Shown in pieces: positions 8,873 to 16,649 of a stretch of DNA of 64,000 bases. This DNA comes from JACVRW01 sp034664085. Its GTDB lineage: Bacteria > Actinomycetota > Thermoleophilia > Solirubrobacterales > Thermoleophilaceae. The stretch spans positions 1 to 64,000 of the forward strand of contig JAXDII010000001.1 in assembly GCA_034664085.1 (NCBI GenBank). Direction: 5' to 3'. The notes beneath the pieces were generated by a model. The model made no database searches, was not told the origin of the DNA, and saw nothing but the letters and a program-made list of their open reading frames with translations. Made by a program: the position numbers and the translations under genes. Each line of letters opens with the position of its first letter. Positions within the stretch are counted from its first letter, which is position 1.

Positions 8873-9952
8873 CTACTGGCCGCCCGGAATGAACTCGTTG
8901 GTGAAGAGGTCGCTCGGGCTTGGCGGATCCCCAGCGTCCTTCTCTTCCTGCTTGCGGTCGATCAGCTCTTGCCAATCCTCTTCGGCCATCCAGCCCAGGG
9001 GCTCGTCCGTCGTGCGCGGGGTGTGCATCATGTCCTTCATCACCTCGAACATCGCGACGGTGGTAGCCACGTTCGCCTCTGCGTCGGGCACAGCGTTGTT
9101 GATGATCTCGGCTGCCTCTTGAGGGTTCTCGAGTGCGTACTTCCAGCCCTTGCTCGATGCCTCGACGAACCTTCGAACGACATCCTCGTCGTTCTCGAGC
9201 GTGTCGTGTGAGGCCACCACTCCCCACCCCAGCGTGGTGACGCCGTGATCTTTGAACTTGAACAAGTTCAGATCCTTCTCGGGGTCGATGTGCTTCGTGA
9301 AGAGCGGAGCCGCGAACGTATTCCACTCGACGGCGTCGACCCTCCCTGAGGTAAGGGCTCCAACCTCGGCTGCCGGTGGGAGGTTCACCACCTTGATCTT
9401 GTCGATATCGACCCCATTCGCCTCCATCAGCGCGGGGAAGACCGAGAACGGAGTGGATCCCGGGGGGCCTGGGGCAACCGTCTTGCCTTCGAAGTCCTTC
9501 AAGTCGGTGATGCCGGAGTCGGCGAGCGTCGCCATGGCAAACCCGTCGTCCTGAACGAACCCCCCGACCATCTTCAGGGGGACACCCTTCTGGACCGCGT
9601 CGATCATGGAGCTCGGACCGATGAAGCCGAACGTGTCGCGCCCAGCAGCTACGAGCTGCGCAGTGGACCCAGAGCCTTCACCTTCGCCGATCTTCACCTT
9701 GAGACCGGCCTCTTCGTACCAGCCCTTTGCCTCAGCCACATAAAAGCCTGCGTGATGAGGCCATGCAACCCAATCGAGGCGCAAGGAGACTTCATCGGGC
9801 TTGGCGGCTTGCCCAGTCGCTTCCTCGTCGTCGCCGCCGCAGGCTGTAGCTCCGATGAGCACGCCAAGCAGAGCGAATGCACAAAGTAAACGCACGATTC
9901 CCCGACTTCTCGAACTACGTTCGCCCATTGGGCTCACTCGGGACCCCCCCAT
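8873..9952 (-). CDS. ABC transporter substrate-binding lipoprotein, NMT1/THI5-like
   Basis: 359 residues. The N-terminal signal has the lipobox IGATACGG (Cys at about 38). The mature part starts with SLRLDWVAWPHHAGFYVAEA and continues with GWYEEAGL, the NMT1/THI5/SsuA-type fold for pyrimidines, sulfonates, nitrate and similar ligands. WNTFAAPLF and GWGVVASHD are consistent. It is exported and anchored to the membrane. The start could be codon 1 or Met9. Its promoter region holds several TGTCAAG half-sites. The two SsuC-like permeases at 5075 and 10117 are probable partners; no ATPase gene accompanies them. Confidence 0.88.
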   Translation of the reverse strand: MGGSRVSPMGERSSRSRGIVRLLCAFALLGVLIGATACGGDDEEATGQAAKPDEVSLRLDWVAWPHHAGFYVAEAKGWYEEAGLKVKIGEGEGSGSTAQLVAAGRDTFGFIGPSSMIDAVQKGVPLKMVGGFVQDDGFAMATLADSGITDLKDFEGKTVAPGPPGSTPFSVFPALMEANGVDIDKIKVVNLPPAAEVGALTSGRVDAVEWNTFAAPLFTKHIDPEKDLNLFKFKDHGVTTLGWGVVASHDTLENDEDVVRRFVEASSKGWKYALENPQEAAEIINNAVPDAEANVATTVAMFEVMKDMMHTPRTTDEPLGWMAEEDWQELIDRKQEEKDAGDPPSPSDLFTNEFIPGGQ

Positions 9953-9979
9953 TTGTTCGTCGCGGTCTGCGCTTCGCCG

Positions 9980-10028
9980 AAGCTATGCGCGCCTGGGCAC
10001 AATGTCAAGGTCTAGCCGCATTGTCAAG
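9980..10028 (-). promoter_or_regulatory. Promoter of the binding-protein gene with two operator half-sites
   Basis: On the minus strand, TTGACA (10008-10003), 17 bases, then TAGCTT (9985-9980) form a good promoter with a 27-base stretch to the ATG at 9952. TGTCAAG half-sites lie at 10003-10009 and 10022-10028, the first continuing as TGTCAAGGTCT, which matches 11 of 16 bases of the perfect palindrome found at 5992 and 12465. Confidence 0.6.
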
Positions 10029-10067
10029 ACAGCCCGTTCCTGATGGCGAAGCTGATGCGGACCGTGG

Positions 10068-10084
10068 CTTGTCAAGTCGACAAG
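10068..10084. promoter_or_regulatory. Inverted repeat CTTGTC-N5-GACAAG
   Basis: A 6-5-6 inverted repeat, related in sequence to the TGTCAAG operators, 33 bases beyond the permease stop codon and about 60 bases upstream of the -35 box of the binding-protein promoter. It could be an auxiliary operator; a weak transcript-end hairpin is another possibility. Confidence 0.4.
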
Positions 10085-10116
10085 CTTGGACGGCACGTCT
10101 CGATCCGTAGTGCTGC

Positions 10117-10917
10117 TCACGCACCGGTTTCTCGCTGAGAGACATGCCACGAGAGCAGCAGCTTTTCCGCAAGCCCTACGGCGTAGAAGATCGCAAAGCC
10201 CATGATGGCGAGGTAACCGACGCTGGCGAAGGCAGTGACCGTGTCGAGTCGAGCGTTTGCGCGGATGATGAGGTTTCCGAGACCGTCACCGACGCTGATG
10301 AACTCCGCGATCACGGCGCCGGTCACTGCGAGGACGGCTCCGACCTTGAGACCGGTGAAGATGGTCGGCAGGGCGTTGGGAAACCTAAACCTCATGAAAA
10401 TCTGGAAGCCGCTCGCACCCATGGACTTCCCGAGTTGCACCTTTCGGACATCCAGTGCTCGCAGCCCGTCGACCGAGTCGATCACGATCGGAAAGAACGC
10501 GAGCAGAAAGACGATCAGCAGCTTGGACGTCAGCGTGAATCCAAACCACACGAGTATGAGCGGGGCGATCGCGATCTTGGGTATGACCTGGGATGCGATC
10601 AGGAGCGGGTACATGCTCCTTTCGAACGGGCGCCAAGCCACCATGAAGGCCGCCAGAGGAATAGCGACAGCGATCGCGATCAGGAAGCCGAGCACGATCA
10701 CCCTGAGCGTCATGAGCGCCTGTGGCATGAGCACCGGGGCCTTGACCACCATTGCCGCGAGCACGTCCGACACGGGCGGCAGTACTGCCACCGGCGCTCC
10801 CACCCTCACCCAGATCTCCCACGCGCCCAGGAGCACCAGGAGCGTGCCGGCCGGATAGACCAACGGCAGGAGCGCTCGAAGGGAGGTGACGCGGAGGCGG
10901 GAAGCGGCTCGGTCCAC
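10117..10917 (-). CDS. ABC transporter permease, NitT/TauT (SsuC-like), second copy
   Basis: 266 residues with six hydrophobic segments and the coupling loop LGKSMGASGFQIFMRF. It is a paralogue of the permease at 5075-5872; MTLRVIVLGF, SQVIPKIAIAPL and LTSKLLIVFL match it nearly residue for residue. The GTG start at 10917 was chosen because the open frame upstream carries the antisense shadow of the mmsA gene, and because AGGGG lies seven bases upstream. It sits 44 bases after mmsA and before the binding-protein promoter. The two paralogues may pair as a heterodimer. Confidence 0.87.
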   Translation of the reverse strand: MDRAASRLRVTSLRALLPLVYPAGTLLVLLGAWEIWVRVGAPVAVLPPVSDVLAAMVVKAPVLMPQALMTLRVIVLGFLIAIAVAIPLAAFMVAWRPFERSMYPLLIASQVIPKIAIAPLILVWFGFTLTSKLLIVFLLAFFPIVIDSVDGLRALDVRKVQLGKSMGASGFQIFMRFRFPNALPTIFTGLKVGAVLAVTGAVIAEFISVGDGLGNLIIRANARLDTVTAFASVGYLAIMGFAIFYAVGLAEKLLLSWHVSQRETGA

Positions 10918-10961
10918 CCGGTTACCCCTGACTCGTCTTCGAGCTAATGGGTGGCCTCTTG

Positions 10962-12434
10962 TCAGCTCGTTGTCGGGAAGCCGAGGTCGATGCCACGGTG
11001 TGTCGGGTCGGGCCACCGTGTCGACACCGTCTTCAGCTTCGTGTAGAAGCGGAAGCCATCGGGTCCGTGGACGTTGAGGTCCCCGAACAGCGATTCCTTC
11101 CAGCCCCCGAAGGAGTGATAGGCGACGGGGACTGGGATCGGGACGTTGATTCCCACCATCCCGGCCTCCACGTCGAGCTCGAAGCGGTGGGCCGCCCCGC
11201 CGTCGTTCGTGAAGATCGCGGCGCCGTTGCCCCACCGGTTCTCGTTCACCAGTTTGACCGCTTCGCTGTACGTGTTGACGCGGACGACGCCCAGCACGGG
11301 TCCGAAGATCTCGTCCTGGTAGATGGTCATGTGCGGCTGCACGTGGTCGAAGAGGCACGGACCGACGAAGAACCCGCCTTCGCAACGGTCGACGTGCGTG
11401 TCCCGACCGTCGACCACGAGCGTCGCTCCCTCCGACACGCCGGCGTCCACGTAGCCCACGACGCGGTCGCGATGGGTGGCGCTGACAAGCGGGCCCATGT
11501 CGACGCCGTCGGCGTGCCCCGGCCCCACCTTCAGCTTTCGCACCCGATCCGCCAGCCGCTCGACGAGGGGGTCCGCGGACGCCCCGACGGCCACGGCGAC
11601 CGAGATTGCCATGCAGCGCTGTCCCGCGGAGCCATAGGCGGCCGAGACGAGGCCGTCGGCCGTCGAGTCGAGGTCGGCGTCGGGCATGACCACCGCGTGG
11701 TTCTTCGCGCCGCCCAGAGCCTGGACGCGCTTGCCGAGCGATGTTCCCGTTTCGTAGACGTAGCGCGCCACGGGCGTGGACCCGACGAACGACACGGCCC
11801 GTACGTCGGGGTGGTGCAGGAGAGCGTCGACGGCGACCTTGTCGCCGTGCACGACATGGAAGACCCCGGCAGGCAGGCCGGCCTCTGTCAGAAGGCTGGC
11901 GAGCAGGAGCGACGGCGACGGATCCTGTTCCGAAGGCTTGAGGATGAAGGCGTTGCCACACGCGAGGGCGATGGGGAACATCCACATCGGGACCATCACG
12001 GGAAAGTTGAACGGCGTGATTCCGGCGACCACGCCGAGGGGCTGCTTGACGCTGTGCGCATCGACGGCGGTGGACACGCGAGAGGTGGCCTCGCCCTTGA
12101 GGAGGTGCCCCAGCCCGCATGCGAAGTCAGCGGCCTCGAGGCCGCGCGCAACCTCCCCGGCCGCGTCGGTCAGCACCTTGCCGTGCTCGCGGGTCACCGC
12201 CCTGGCGAGATCGTCGCGGTGCTTGAAGACGAGCTCTCGGAAACGCAGGAGCACCTGGGTCCTGGCGGCGACCGAAGCGGTGCCCCAGTCCTCGCTCGCC
12301 TCGCGCGCCGACGCGACGACGGCGTCGACCTCCTCGCGCGTCGCAAGGGGAAATCGCCCGACCACCTCTCCCGTCGCCGACTCCGTGACCTCGTATTCGG
12401 GCCTGCTTGCCCTGTCGGGAAGAGTGGTCGACAT
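10962..12434 (-). CDS. mmsA: CoA-acylating (methyl)malonate-semialdehyde dehydrogenase
   Basis: 490 residues, the standard length. GITPFNFPVMVPMWMFP, the catalytic-Cys segment GSAGQRCMAIS and the absence of the usual active-site Glu are typical of the MmsA/IolA family, which oxidises malonate- or methylmalonate-semialdehyde to acetyl- or propionyl-CoA with NAD+. This suits the last step in valine, inositol, beta-alanine or pyrimidine breakdown. The start MSTTLPD at 12434 is preferred over one 12 codons upstream. A TTGACA-N17-TAGCGT promoter ends seven bases before it, so the mRNA should be leaderless, and the longer start would fall inside the promoter. Confidence 0.92.
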   Translation of the reverse strand: MSTTLPDRASRPEYEVTESATGEVVGRFPLATREEVDAVVASAREASEDWGTASVAARTQVLLRFRELVFKHRDDLARAVTREHGKVLTDAAGEVARGLEAADFACGLGHLLKGEATSRVSTAVDAHSVKQPLGVVAGITPFNFPVMVPMWMFPIALACGNAFILKPSEQDPSPSLLLASLLTEAGLPAGVFHVVHGDKVAVDALLHHPDVRAVSFVGSTPVARYVYETGTSLGKRVQALGGAKNHAVVMPDADLDSTADGLVSAAYGSAGQRCMAISVAVAVGASADPLVERLADRVRKLKVGPGHADGVDMGPLVSATHRDRVVGYVDAGVSEGATLVVDGRDTHVDRCEGGFFVGPCLFDHVQPHMTIYQDEIFGPVLGVVRVNTYSEAVKLVNENRWGNGAAIFTNDGGAAHRFELDVEAGMVGINVPIPVPVAYHSFGGWKESLFGDLNVHGPDGFRFYTKLKTVSTRWPDPTHRGIDLGFPTTS

Positions 12435-12441
12435 CGGGTGC

Positions 12442-12480
12442 ACGCTAGCCCTAGATTGACGAACTGTCAAGGTCTTGACA
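12442..12480 (-). promoter_or_regulatory. mmsA promoter overlapping the TGTCAAG palindrome
   Basis: The perfect palindrome TGTCAAG-GT-CTTGACA lies at 12465-12480, identical to that at 5992-6007. Its left arm, read on the minus strand, is the TTGACA -35 (12470-12465), then 17 bases and TAGCGT (12447-12442). The start point falls at about the ATG of mmsA. The same palindrome lies 52 bases upstream of the dipeptidase start on the plus strand, but no clear -10 is visible in that direction. Confidence 0.7.
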
Positions 12481-12531
12481 GTCGTTCTATGTCCTGATTG
12501 GCTGTGGCGACCGATCTAGGAGGTTTTCAAC

Positions 12532-13581
12532 ATGACAACGGGGTCTGCGGTCGCAGGCGAGCAGCGTGCCGATGAGCTGCACAGGCGGGCAACAGTCATC
12601 AACGGCCTGACCAATCTTTTGCGGTATCCGACACGCCGGAACCTGGAGTTCCCGCTGCCCGAGATCATGCGCCGTGGTGGCGTCACGGGCGCGCTGTTCA
12701 CGATGGCGGTTACCGAGGACTTCAAGACCACGGTCACGCGCTTTACCGACGTCCTTTCCGCTATGGAGGGGCCAGCCCCGGCGCGCGTTGCGCGGACGGC
12801 CGACGACCTTCGCGCCGCCAAGGCGGCTGACGAGCCGTGCGTCATCTTCGGCTTCCAGGGCTCAGAGCCCCTCGAGGGCAGCCTGACGTATCTCGACCTC
12901 TTCCATCGCCTCGGCCTGCGAGTGCTCCAGCTGACCTACCAGCGGCGCAACCTGGTCGGCGACGGGTGCGGCGAGCCGGCCGATGGCGGGCTCAGTGTCT
13001 TCGGTCGAACGCTCGTGCGCGAGTGCAACGAGCTGGGGATCCTGGTCGACTTGTCACACGTCGGCTACCAGAGCTCGATGGACACCATCGAGCACTCAGA
13101 GGCCCCGGTGGCGTTCACCCACGTCAACATGCACGCGCACAACCCGATGCCGCGCAACAAGACCGACGAGCAGATCAAGCTGCTCGCCGAGCGCGGCGGG
13201 GTCGTGGGAATCAACGCGATCGCCCGACTGCTGTCCCCGCACGGCGAGGACCGCGGGGCGACGATGGACGAGTTCGTCGACCAGATCGAGCACGTAGTCC
13301 AGCTCGTCGGCCCCGACGCTGTCGGCATCGGCCTCGACGTCAACGAAGACATGTCGGAGGAGGACTTCCTCGAGCGGCGCAAGGGATTTCTGAAGGACTT
13401 CCCCGAGCTGTCCACCGGCAAGGAGTTTCCCTTCCAGCACTACTACGTCCAGGACCTGTCGATGGGCACGCTCCCCAAACTGACACAGAAGCTGGTCGAT
13501 CGTGGTTACTCCGACGAGGACATCCTGAAGATCCTCGGGGGCAACTTCCTCCGGCTTTTCGACGAGGTCTGGAAGGGCTAG
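12532..13581 (+). CDS. Peptidase family M19 (membrane-dipeptidase-like) protein, divergent active site
   Basis: 349 residues, the length of M19 dipeptidases. GILVDLSHVG and PVAFTHVN keep the two later metal-binding histidines, and PRNKTDEQ, GGVVGINA and ILGGNFLRLF are also M19-like. The N-terminal HxD (normally DGHNDL) reads NGLTNL here, and the mid-protein Glu ligand position (GVEG-type) reads GFQG. Three of the five usual zinc ligands therefore appear replaced. It may act on another substrate, use one metal, or not be a peptidase. The start has an excellent AGGAGG. It begins the operon with the regulator at 13606. Confidence 0.75.
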   Translation: MTTGSAVAGEQRADELHRRATVINGLTNLLRYPTRRNLEFPLPEIMRRGGVTGALFTMAVTEDFKTTVTRFTDVLSAMEGPAPARVARTADDLRAAKAADEPCVIFGFQGSEPLEGSLTYLDLFHRLGLRVLQLTYQRRNLVGDGCGEPADGGLSVFGRTLVRECNELGILVDLSHVGYQSSMDTIEHSEAPVAFTHVNMHAHNPMPRNKTDEQIKLLAERGGVVGINAIARLLSPHGEDRGATMDEFVDQIEHVVQLVGPDAVGIGLDVNEDMSEEDFLERRKGFLKDFPELSTGKEFPFQHYYVQDLSMGTLPKLTQKLVDRGYSDEDILKILGGNFLRLFDEVWKG

Positions 13582-13605
13582 CGACAGCTTGATTTCGAGG
13601 GTGTC

Positions 13606-14331
13606 GTGAGTATGGACGTTGGTAGGGTTATTGCCATGGCCGCTGACGCTGACGACTACAGCAGCTCTTTTTCACTCTTGGAATCACTCGCTTCCGGCAT
13701 TGTCGACATGTTCGGGCCGAACTGCGAAGTGGTCGTGCACGACTTCTCCAAAGAGGGGGACTCGATAGTCGCGATCAGCGGGAATGTCACAGGCCGGCAC
13801 ATCGGCGGTTCGATGAGCAAGATCGGCCTTCAGATCCGCGCTTTCGGTGATGACGCCCAGGCCAGCTACCTCTATATCACCAGGCTTCCAGACGGTCGCG
13901 TGGTGCGCTCGAGCACCATCGTGCTGCGCAGTGACGGCAAGGTATTCGGCGCATTTTGCATCAACTACGAGATCACTGGGATCGATGCCGCGGCTACCGC
14001 GCTTTCGCACCTTCGAAGCGTTCCGATGTCCGATATTCCAACCACCGAGCGTACCCCGCTTGCCGAAGATGTCAGTCAAGTCCTGCACGACATCACATTT
14101 GCGGATGACGTCGGTCAAGTCCTGCACGAACTGATCACGGAAGAGATGCGGGCAATCCCGCTGGTCAACGGGCGTCTTCGCAAGCCCGAACGGCTGCAAC
14201 TACTCCGGGTGCTGAAGCGCAAAGGCGCCTTCACCCTGCAGCGCGCAGTTCCCCAGGTCGCCGAGCACCTAGGAGTGTCGCGGGCGACCATCTACACCGA
14301 CTTGCACAACCTCCGCAGCCAGGACGACTGA
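13606..14331 (+). CDS. YheO/DauR-like PAS-HTH transcriptional regulator
   Basis: 241 residues. An N-terminal YheO-type PAS-like domain (about 20-130; FGPNCEVVVHDF, GKVFGAFCINYEIT) is followed by a C-terminal helix-turn-helix (about 185-240; VAEHLGVSRATIYTDLHNLR). Known relatives such as DauR repress catabolic genes in response to a pathway metabolite. Between the domains is a 13-residue tandem repeat (DVSQVLHDITFAD, DVGQVLHELITEE). The GTG start, 24 bases after the dipeptidase gene, implies co-transcription. It is the natural candidate to bind the TGTCAAG palindromes of this island. Confidence 0.85.
   Translation: MSMDVGRVIAMAADADDYSSSFSLLESLASGIVDMFGPNCEVVVHDFSKEGDSIVAISGNVTGRHIGGSMSKIGLQIRAFGDDAQASYLYITRLPDGRVVRSSTIVLRSDGKVFGAFCINYEITGIDAAATALSHLRSVPMSDIPTTERTPLAEDVSQVLHDITFADDVGQVLHELITEEMRAIPLVNGRLRKPERLQLLRVLKRKGAFTLQRAVPQVAEHLGVSRATIYTDLHNLRSQDD
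14075..14129 (+). repeat. Short in-frame tandem repeat in the regulator gene
   Basis: The 16 bases GTCAAGTCCTGCACGA occur at 14075-14090 and again at 14114-14129, 39 bases apart, so the repeat keeps the reading frame and duplicates a 13-residue piece of the linker between the PAS-like and HTH domains. Confidence 0.85.
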
Positions 14332-14362
14332 TCGAAGACAACGCCGACAGAGAGGTCCGAGA

Positions 14363-14851
14363 ATGCACATCGGGCAGCAGGACACCCCGGGTTTGACCGC
14401 AGATGCGCGGTTGGAGATGCTCGGCGTTCACCTTCCGCAGAGTGTCCCCCCGGCGGGCAACTACGTTCGGGCGGTCCAGACCGGGAATCTGCTGTTCCTC
14501 TCCGGCCACCTTCCGGATTCGGGCGGCGAGGCAATTCACATGGGGCGGCTCGGACGGGACCTCTCGACTGCGCAGGGATACGAAGCGGCCCGCCAGGCTG
14601 CCATCAACATGCTCACGACCGTACGCGCATCGGTCGGGAGCCTCGACCACGTTCGACGCATCGTCAAGATCCTCGGCATGGTGGCCAGCACCGATGACTT
14701 CATCGAGCAGACCGAGGTCATCAACGGCGCATCCGATTTCCTCAGCGAGGTCTTCGGCGAGATCTCTCCCCACGCGCGCTCGGCCGTCGGGATGATGCAG
14801 CTGCCCCGCGGCAACTGCGTGGAGCTCGAGGCGATCCTCGAAGTCGGGTAG
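14363..14851 (+). CDS. RidA family protein (TdcF/chorismate-mutase-like branch)
   Basis: 162 residues, one RidA domain. NLLFLSGHLPD, VRRIVKILGMVAS and PHARSAVGMMQLPRG are hallmarks; unlike the fusion protein at 6996, the ARS motif with its Arg is present. Probable role: removing reactive enamine/imine intermediates or acting in a catabolic step that makes them. It is 31 bases after the regulator gene and 16 bases before the GlcG-like gene, suggesting one transcript from the dipeptidase to 15278. Confidence 0.87.
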   Translation: MHIGQQDTPGLTADARLEMLGVHLPQSVPPAGNYVRAVQTGNLLFLSGHLPDSGGEAIHMGRLGRDLSTAQGYEAARQAAINMLTTVRASVGSLDHVRRIVKILGMVASTDDFIEQTEVINGASDFLSEVFGEISPHARSAVGMMQLPRGNCVELEAILEVG

Positions 14852-14867
14852 CTGGGCGGGAAGCCGC

Positions 14868-15278
14868 ATGCCCCTGCCCTTGGACAGCGTCCAGCGGCTG
14901 ATCGAAGCGTCGCTCGCGCACGCGCGCGGACTCGACCTGCAGATCACGGTCGCCGTGGTCGACGAAAGCGGCATCCTCCAGGCGCTGTCCCGGATGGATG
15001 GAGCGCCGCCGCTGAGCGCGCAGATCGCAGAGGCGAAGGCCTCCGCCTCTGCCCTGTGGCATCGGGACGGTGACCAGATCGCGAGCGTGCAGCAAAACCG
15101 GCCGGAGTTCCTCGCATCGCTCGCGCCGATGACGCGCCTGCCGATCGTGCCGGTCGACGGCTCCGTCGTGCTTCGGCAGGCCGGCACGGTGGTCGGCGCC
15201 GTCGGTGTCAGCGGCGCCACCGGCGCGCAGGACCGAGAGTGCGCCGACGCGGGCCGGGCCGCGCTCGCGTCCGCATAG
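14868..15278 (+). CDS. GlcG/HbpS (DUF336) family protein
   Basis: 136 residues covering the whole DUF336 domain: TVAVVDESGILQALSRMDG, then AKASASALW and GAVGVSGATGAQD. Relatives include HbpS, a haem-binding sensor accessory protein, and GlcG of glycolate clusters; many lie in catabolic operons with no known function. No signal peptide is present, so it is probably cytoplasmic. It is the last gene of the rightward part of the first island. Confidence 0.82.
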   Translation: MPLPLDSVQRLIEASLAHARGLDLQITVAVVDESGILQALSRMDGAPPLSAQIAEAKASASALWHRDGDQIASVQQNRPEFLASLAPMTRLPIVPVDGSVVLRQAGTVVGAVGVSGATGAQDRECADAGRAALASA

Positions 15279-15369
15279 CCGCGATCCGTGGCGGTACCGA
15301 TGCGCCGGGCTCTGCTCGAAGGCGGGCTGGGGGACGAAGTGGCCGCCCTGCCTCCAGAGCTCGACACCT

Positions 15370-15408
15370 TGACGAGACCTTGACACCACATGCGCGCCGA
15401 GGCAGAAT
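15370..15408 (+). promoter_or_regulatory. Promoter of the Pot-type operon
   Basis: TTGACA (15380-15385), 17 bases, CAGAAT (15403-15408). Read on the minus strand, 15370-15385 matches the first island's palindrome at 14 of 16 positions, so the regulator of that island may also touch this promoter. Part of the match is simply the -35 consensus, so this is tentative. Confidence 0.6.
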
Positions 15409-15410
15409 CA

Positions 15411-15442
15411 CGATCATTCGACCGGCTGCGACCGATAATCGG
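15411..15442. promoter_or_regulatory. IclR-type operator of the Pot-type operon
   Basis: CCGAT-A-ATCGG (15432-15442) is a perfect 5-1-5 palindrome that starts 23 bases after the -10 box. A weaker related copy, CGATCATTCG (15411-15420), lies two turns upstream. The same core and spacing occur at 21681-21710 and 31171-31180. The position just downstream of the start point suits repression by the IclR protein at 20870-21604. Confidence 0.72.
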
Positions 15443-15478
15443 ACGCATGCCGGTTAACGACGAGAGGGGACGGGGCCT

Positions 15479-16633
15479 GTGGGGATAGAACGGCAGCCTT
15501 GGAAATCCTTGGCTACGCGAAGGCAGGTGGTGCGCGGCGCGGTCGCTAGCGGCGCCCTGTTCGGCGTGGGCGGCGTGCTCGCCGCGTGCGGCGGGGACGA
15601 CAAGCCTTCGGGCGGTGGCGGCGGCGGCGAGAAGACGACCGCCTCCAAGGGCGAATGGCCGGACCTGAGCGGCGTGACGCTCACGATGGCGACCTACGGA
15701 GGCGAGACCGGGAAGGCCGCGGACGAGGCGCTCGGAAAGCCGTTCGGCGAGCTGACGGGATGCACCGTCCTCCAGGACGGCCCGATCGACTCCGCGAAGC
15801 TCCAGGCGCAGGTCGAGTCCAACAACGTCAGCTGGGACATCGTGCACGTGGACGGCTTCCGCGCGCTCGCCCCGATCCAGACCGAGCTCTACGCGCCGAT
15901 CGACACGTCGATCGTCGACCTGTCGAACCTCAACCCGGACTTCGCCGTCAGCGACCACACCGCGCCGTTCTTCGCCTACTCGCAGGTGTTCGCCTACAAC
16001 AAGTCGCTGAGCCCCGCGCCCACCGGCTGGGCGGACTTCTTCGACACCGAGAAGTACCCGGGCAAGCGCACGGCGTACAACGCGGCCTACGCGCCGAACA
16101 CCGGCCTCTTCGAGGCGGCCCTGCTCGCGGACGGCGTACCGCCCGACGAGCTGTTCCCGATGGACCTCGACCGCGTGTTCAAGAAGCTCGACACGATCAA
16201 GTCGGACTACTCGAACTTCGATACCTACGCCCAGGCGATCGAGCAGCTGACCTCCGGCGAGGTGAAGCTCTCGATCGTGCCGAACGGGATCGCGTACCAG
16301 TCGGCCAGCGCGGGCGGCGACGTCGCCGTGGCCTGGGACCAGAACGTCCGTGCCTCCGAATCGATCGGCGTGACGAAGAACGGCAAGAACGTCGAGGGGG
16401 CCATGTACTTCCTGAAGTACATCCTCAGCCCGGAGGCGCAGGCGAAGTTCGCGGAGCTCACCTCGTACGACCCGGTGACCGTCGACGCCAAGCCCAAGCT
16501 GAGCGCGGAGGCCCGCTCGTTCTCGTCGGCGACCAAGGAGCACCTGGCCGTGGCGGTCCAGGACGACTGGGACTACTACGCCGAGAACTACGAAGAGATG
16601 ATCTCGCGGTGGGTGGAGTGGGCATCGGGCTGA
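15479..16633 (+). CDS. PotD-type ABC transporter substrate-binding lipoprotein
   Basis: 384 residues. The N-terminus has a twin-arginine motif (TRRQVVRG) and a lipobox (LAACGG, Cys at about 38), so it is exported folded through Tat and lipid-anchored. The mature part is a class II periplasmic-binding fold of the PotD/spermidine-putrescine branch (TLTMATYGGETGKAAD; SWDIVHVDGFRAL; YNAAYAPNTG). The ligand need not be a polyamine; this branch also binds organic acids and other small organics. GTG start with an AGGGGA-like site. First gene of an operon with two permeases, an ATPase and the LLM monooxygenase. Confidence 0.9.
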   Translation: MGIERQPWKSLATRRQVVRGAVASGALFGVGGVLAACGGDDKPSGGGGGGEKTTASKGEWPDLSGVTLTMATYGGETGKAADEALGKPFGELTGCTVLQDGPIDSAKLQAQVESNNVSWDIVHVDGFRALAPIQTELYAPIDTSIVDLSNLNPDFAVSDHTAPFFAYSQVFAYNKSLSPAPTGWADFFDTEKYPGKRTAYNAAYAPNTGLFEAALLADGVPPDELFPMDLDRVFKKLDTIKSDYSNFDTYAQAIEQLTSGEVKLSIVPNGIAYQSASAGGDVAVAWDQNVRASESIGVTKNGKNVEGAMYFLKYILSPEAQAKFAELTSYDPVTVDAKPKLSAEARSFSSATKEHLAVAVQDDWDYYAENYEEMISRWVEWASG

Positions 16634-16649
16634 GCTGCGAAGCGAGGCC

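Noticed and set aside
10130..10142. CGCTGAGAGA, resembling the TPP riboswitch core, near an NMT1/THI5-type importer
   Set aside because: It lies inside the 3' end of the permease gene on the wrong strand and no second conserved arm is present, so the importer is not shown to be thiamine-related.
10947..12497. 516-residue open frame opposite mmsA
   Set aside because: Composition is typical of an antisense shadow (rich in Arg, His, Gly, Glu) and the mmsA frame has full catalytic motifs.
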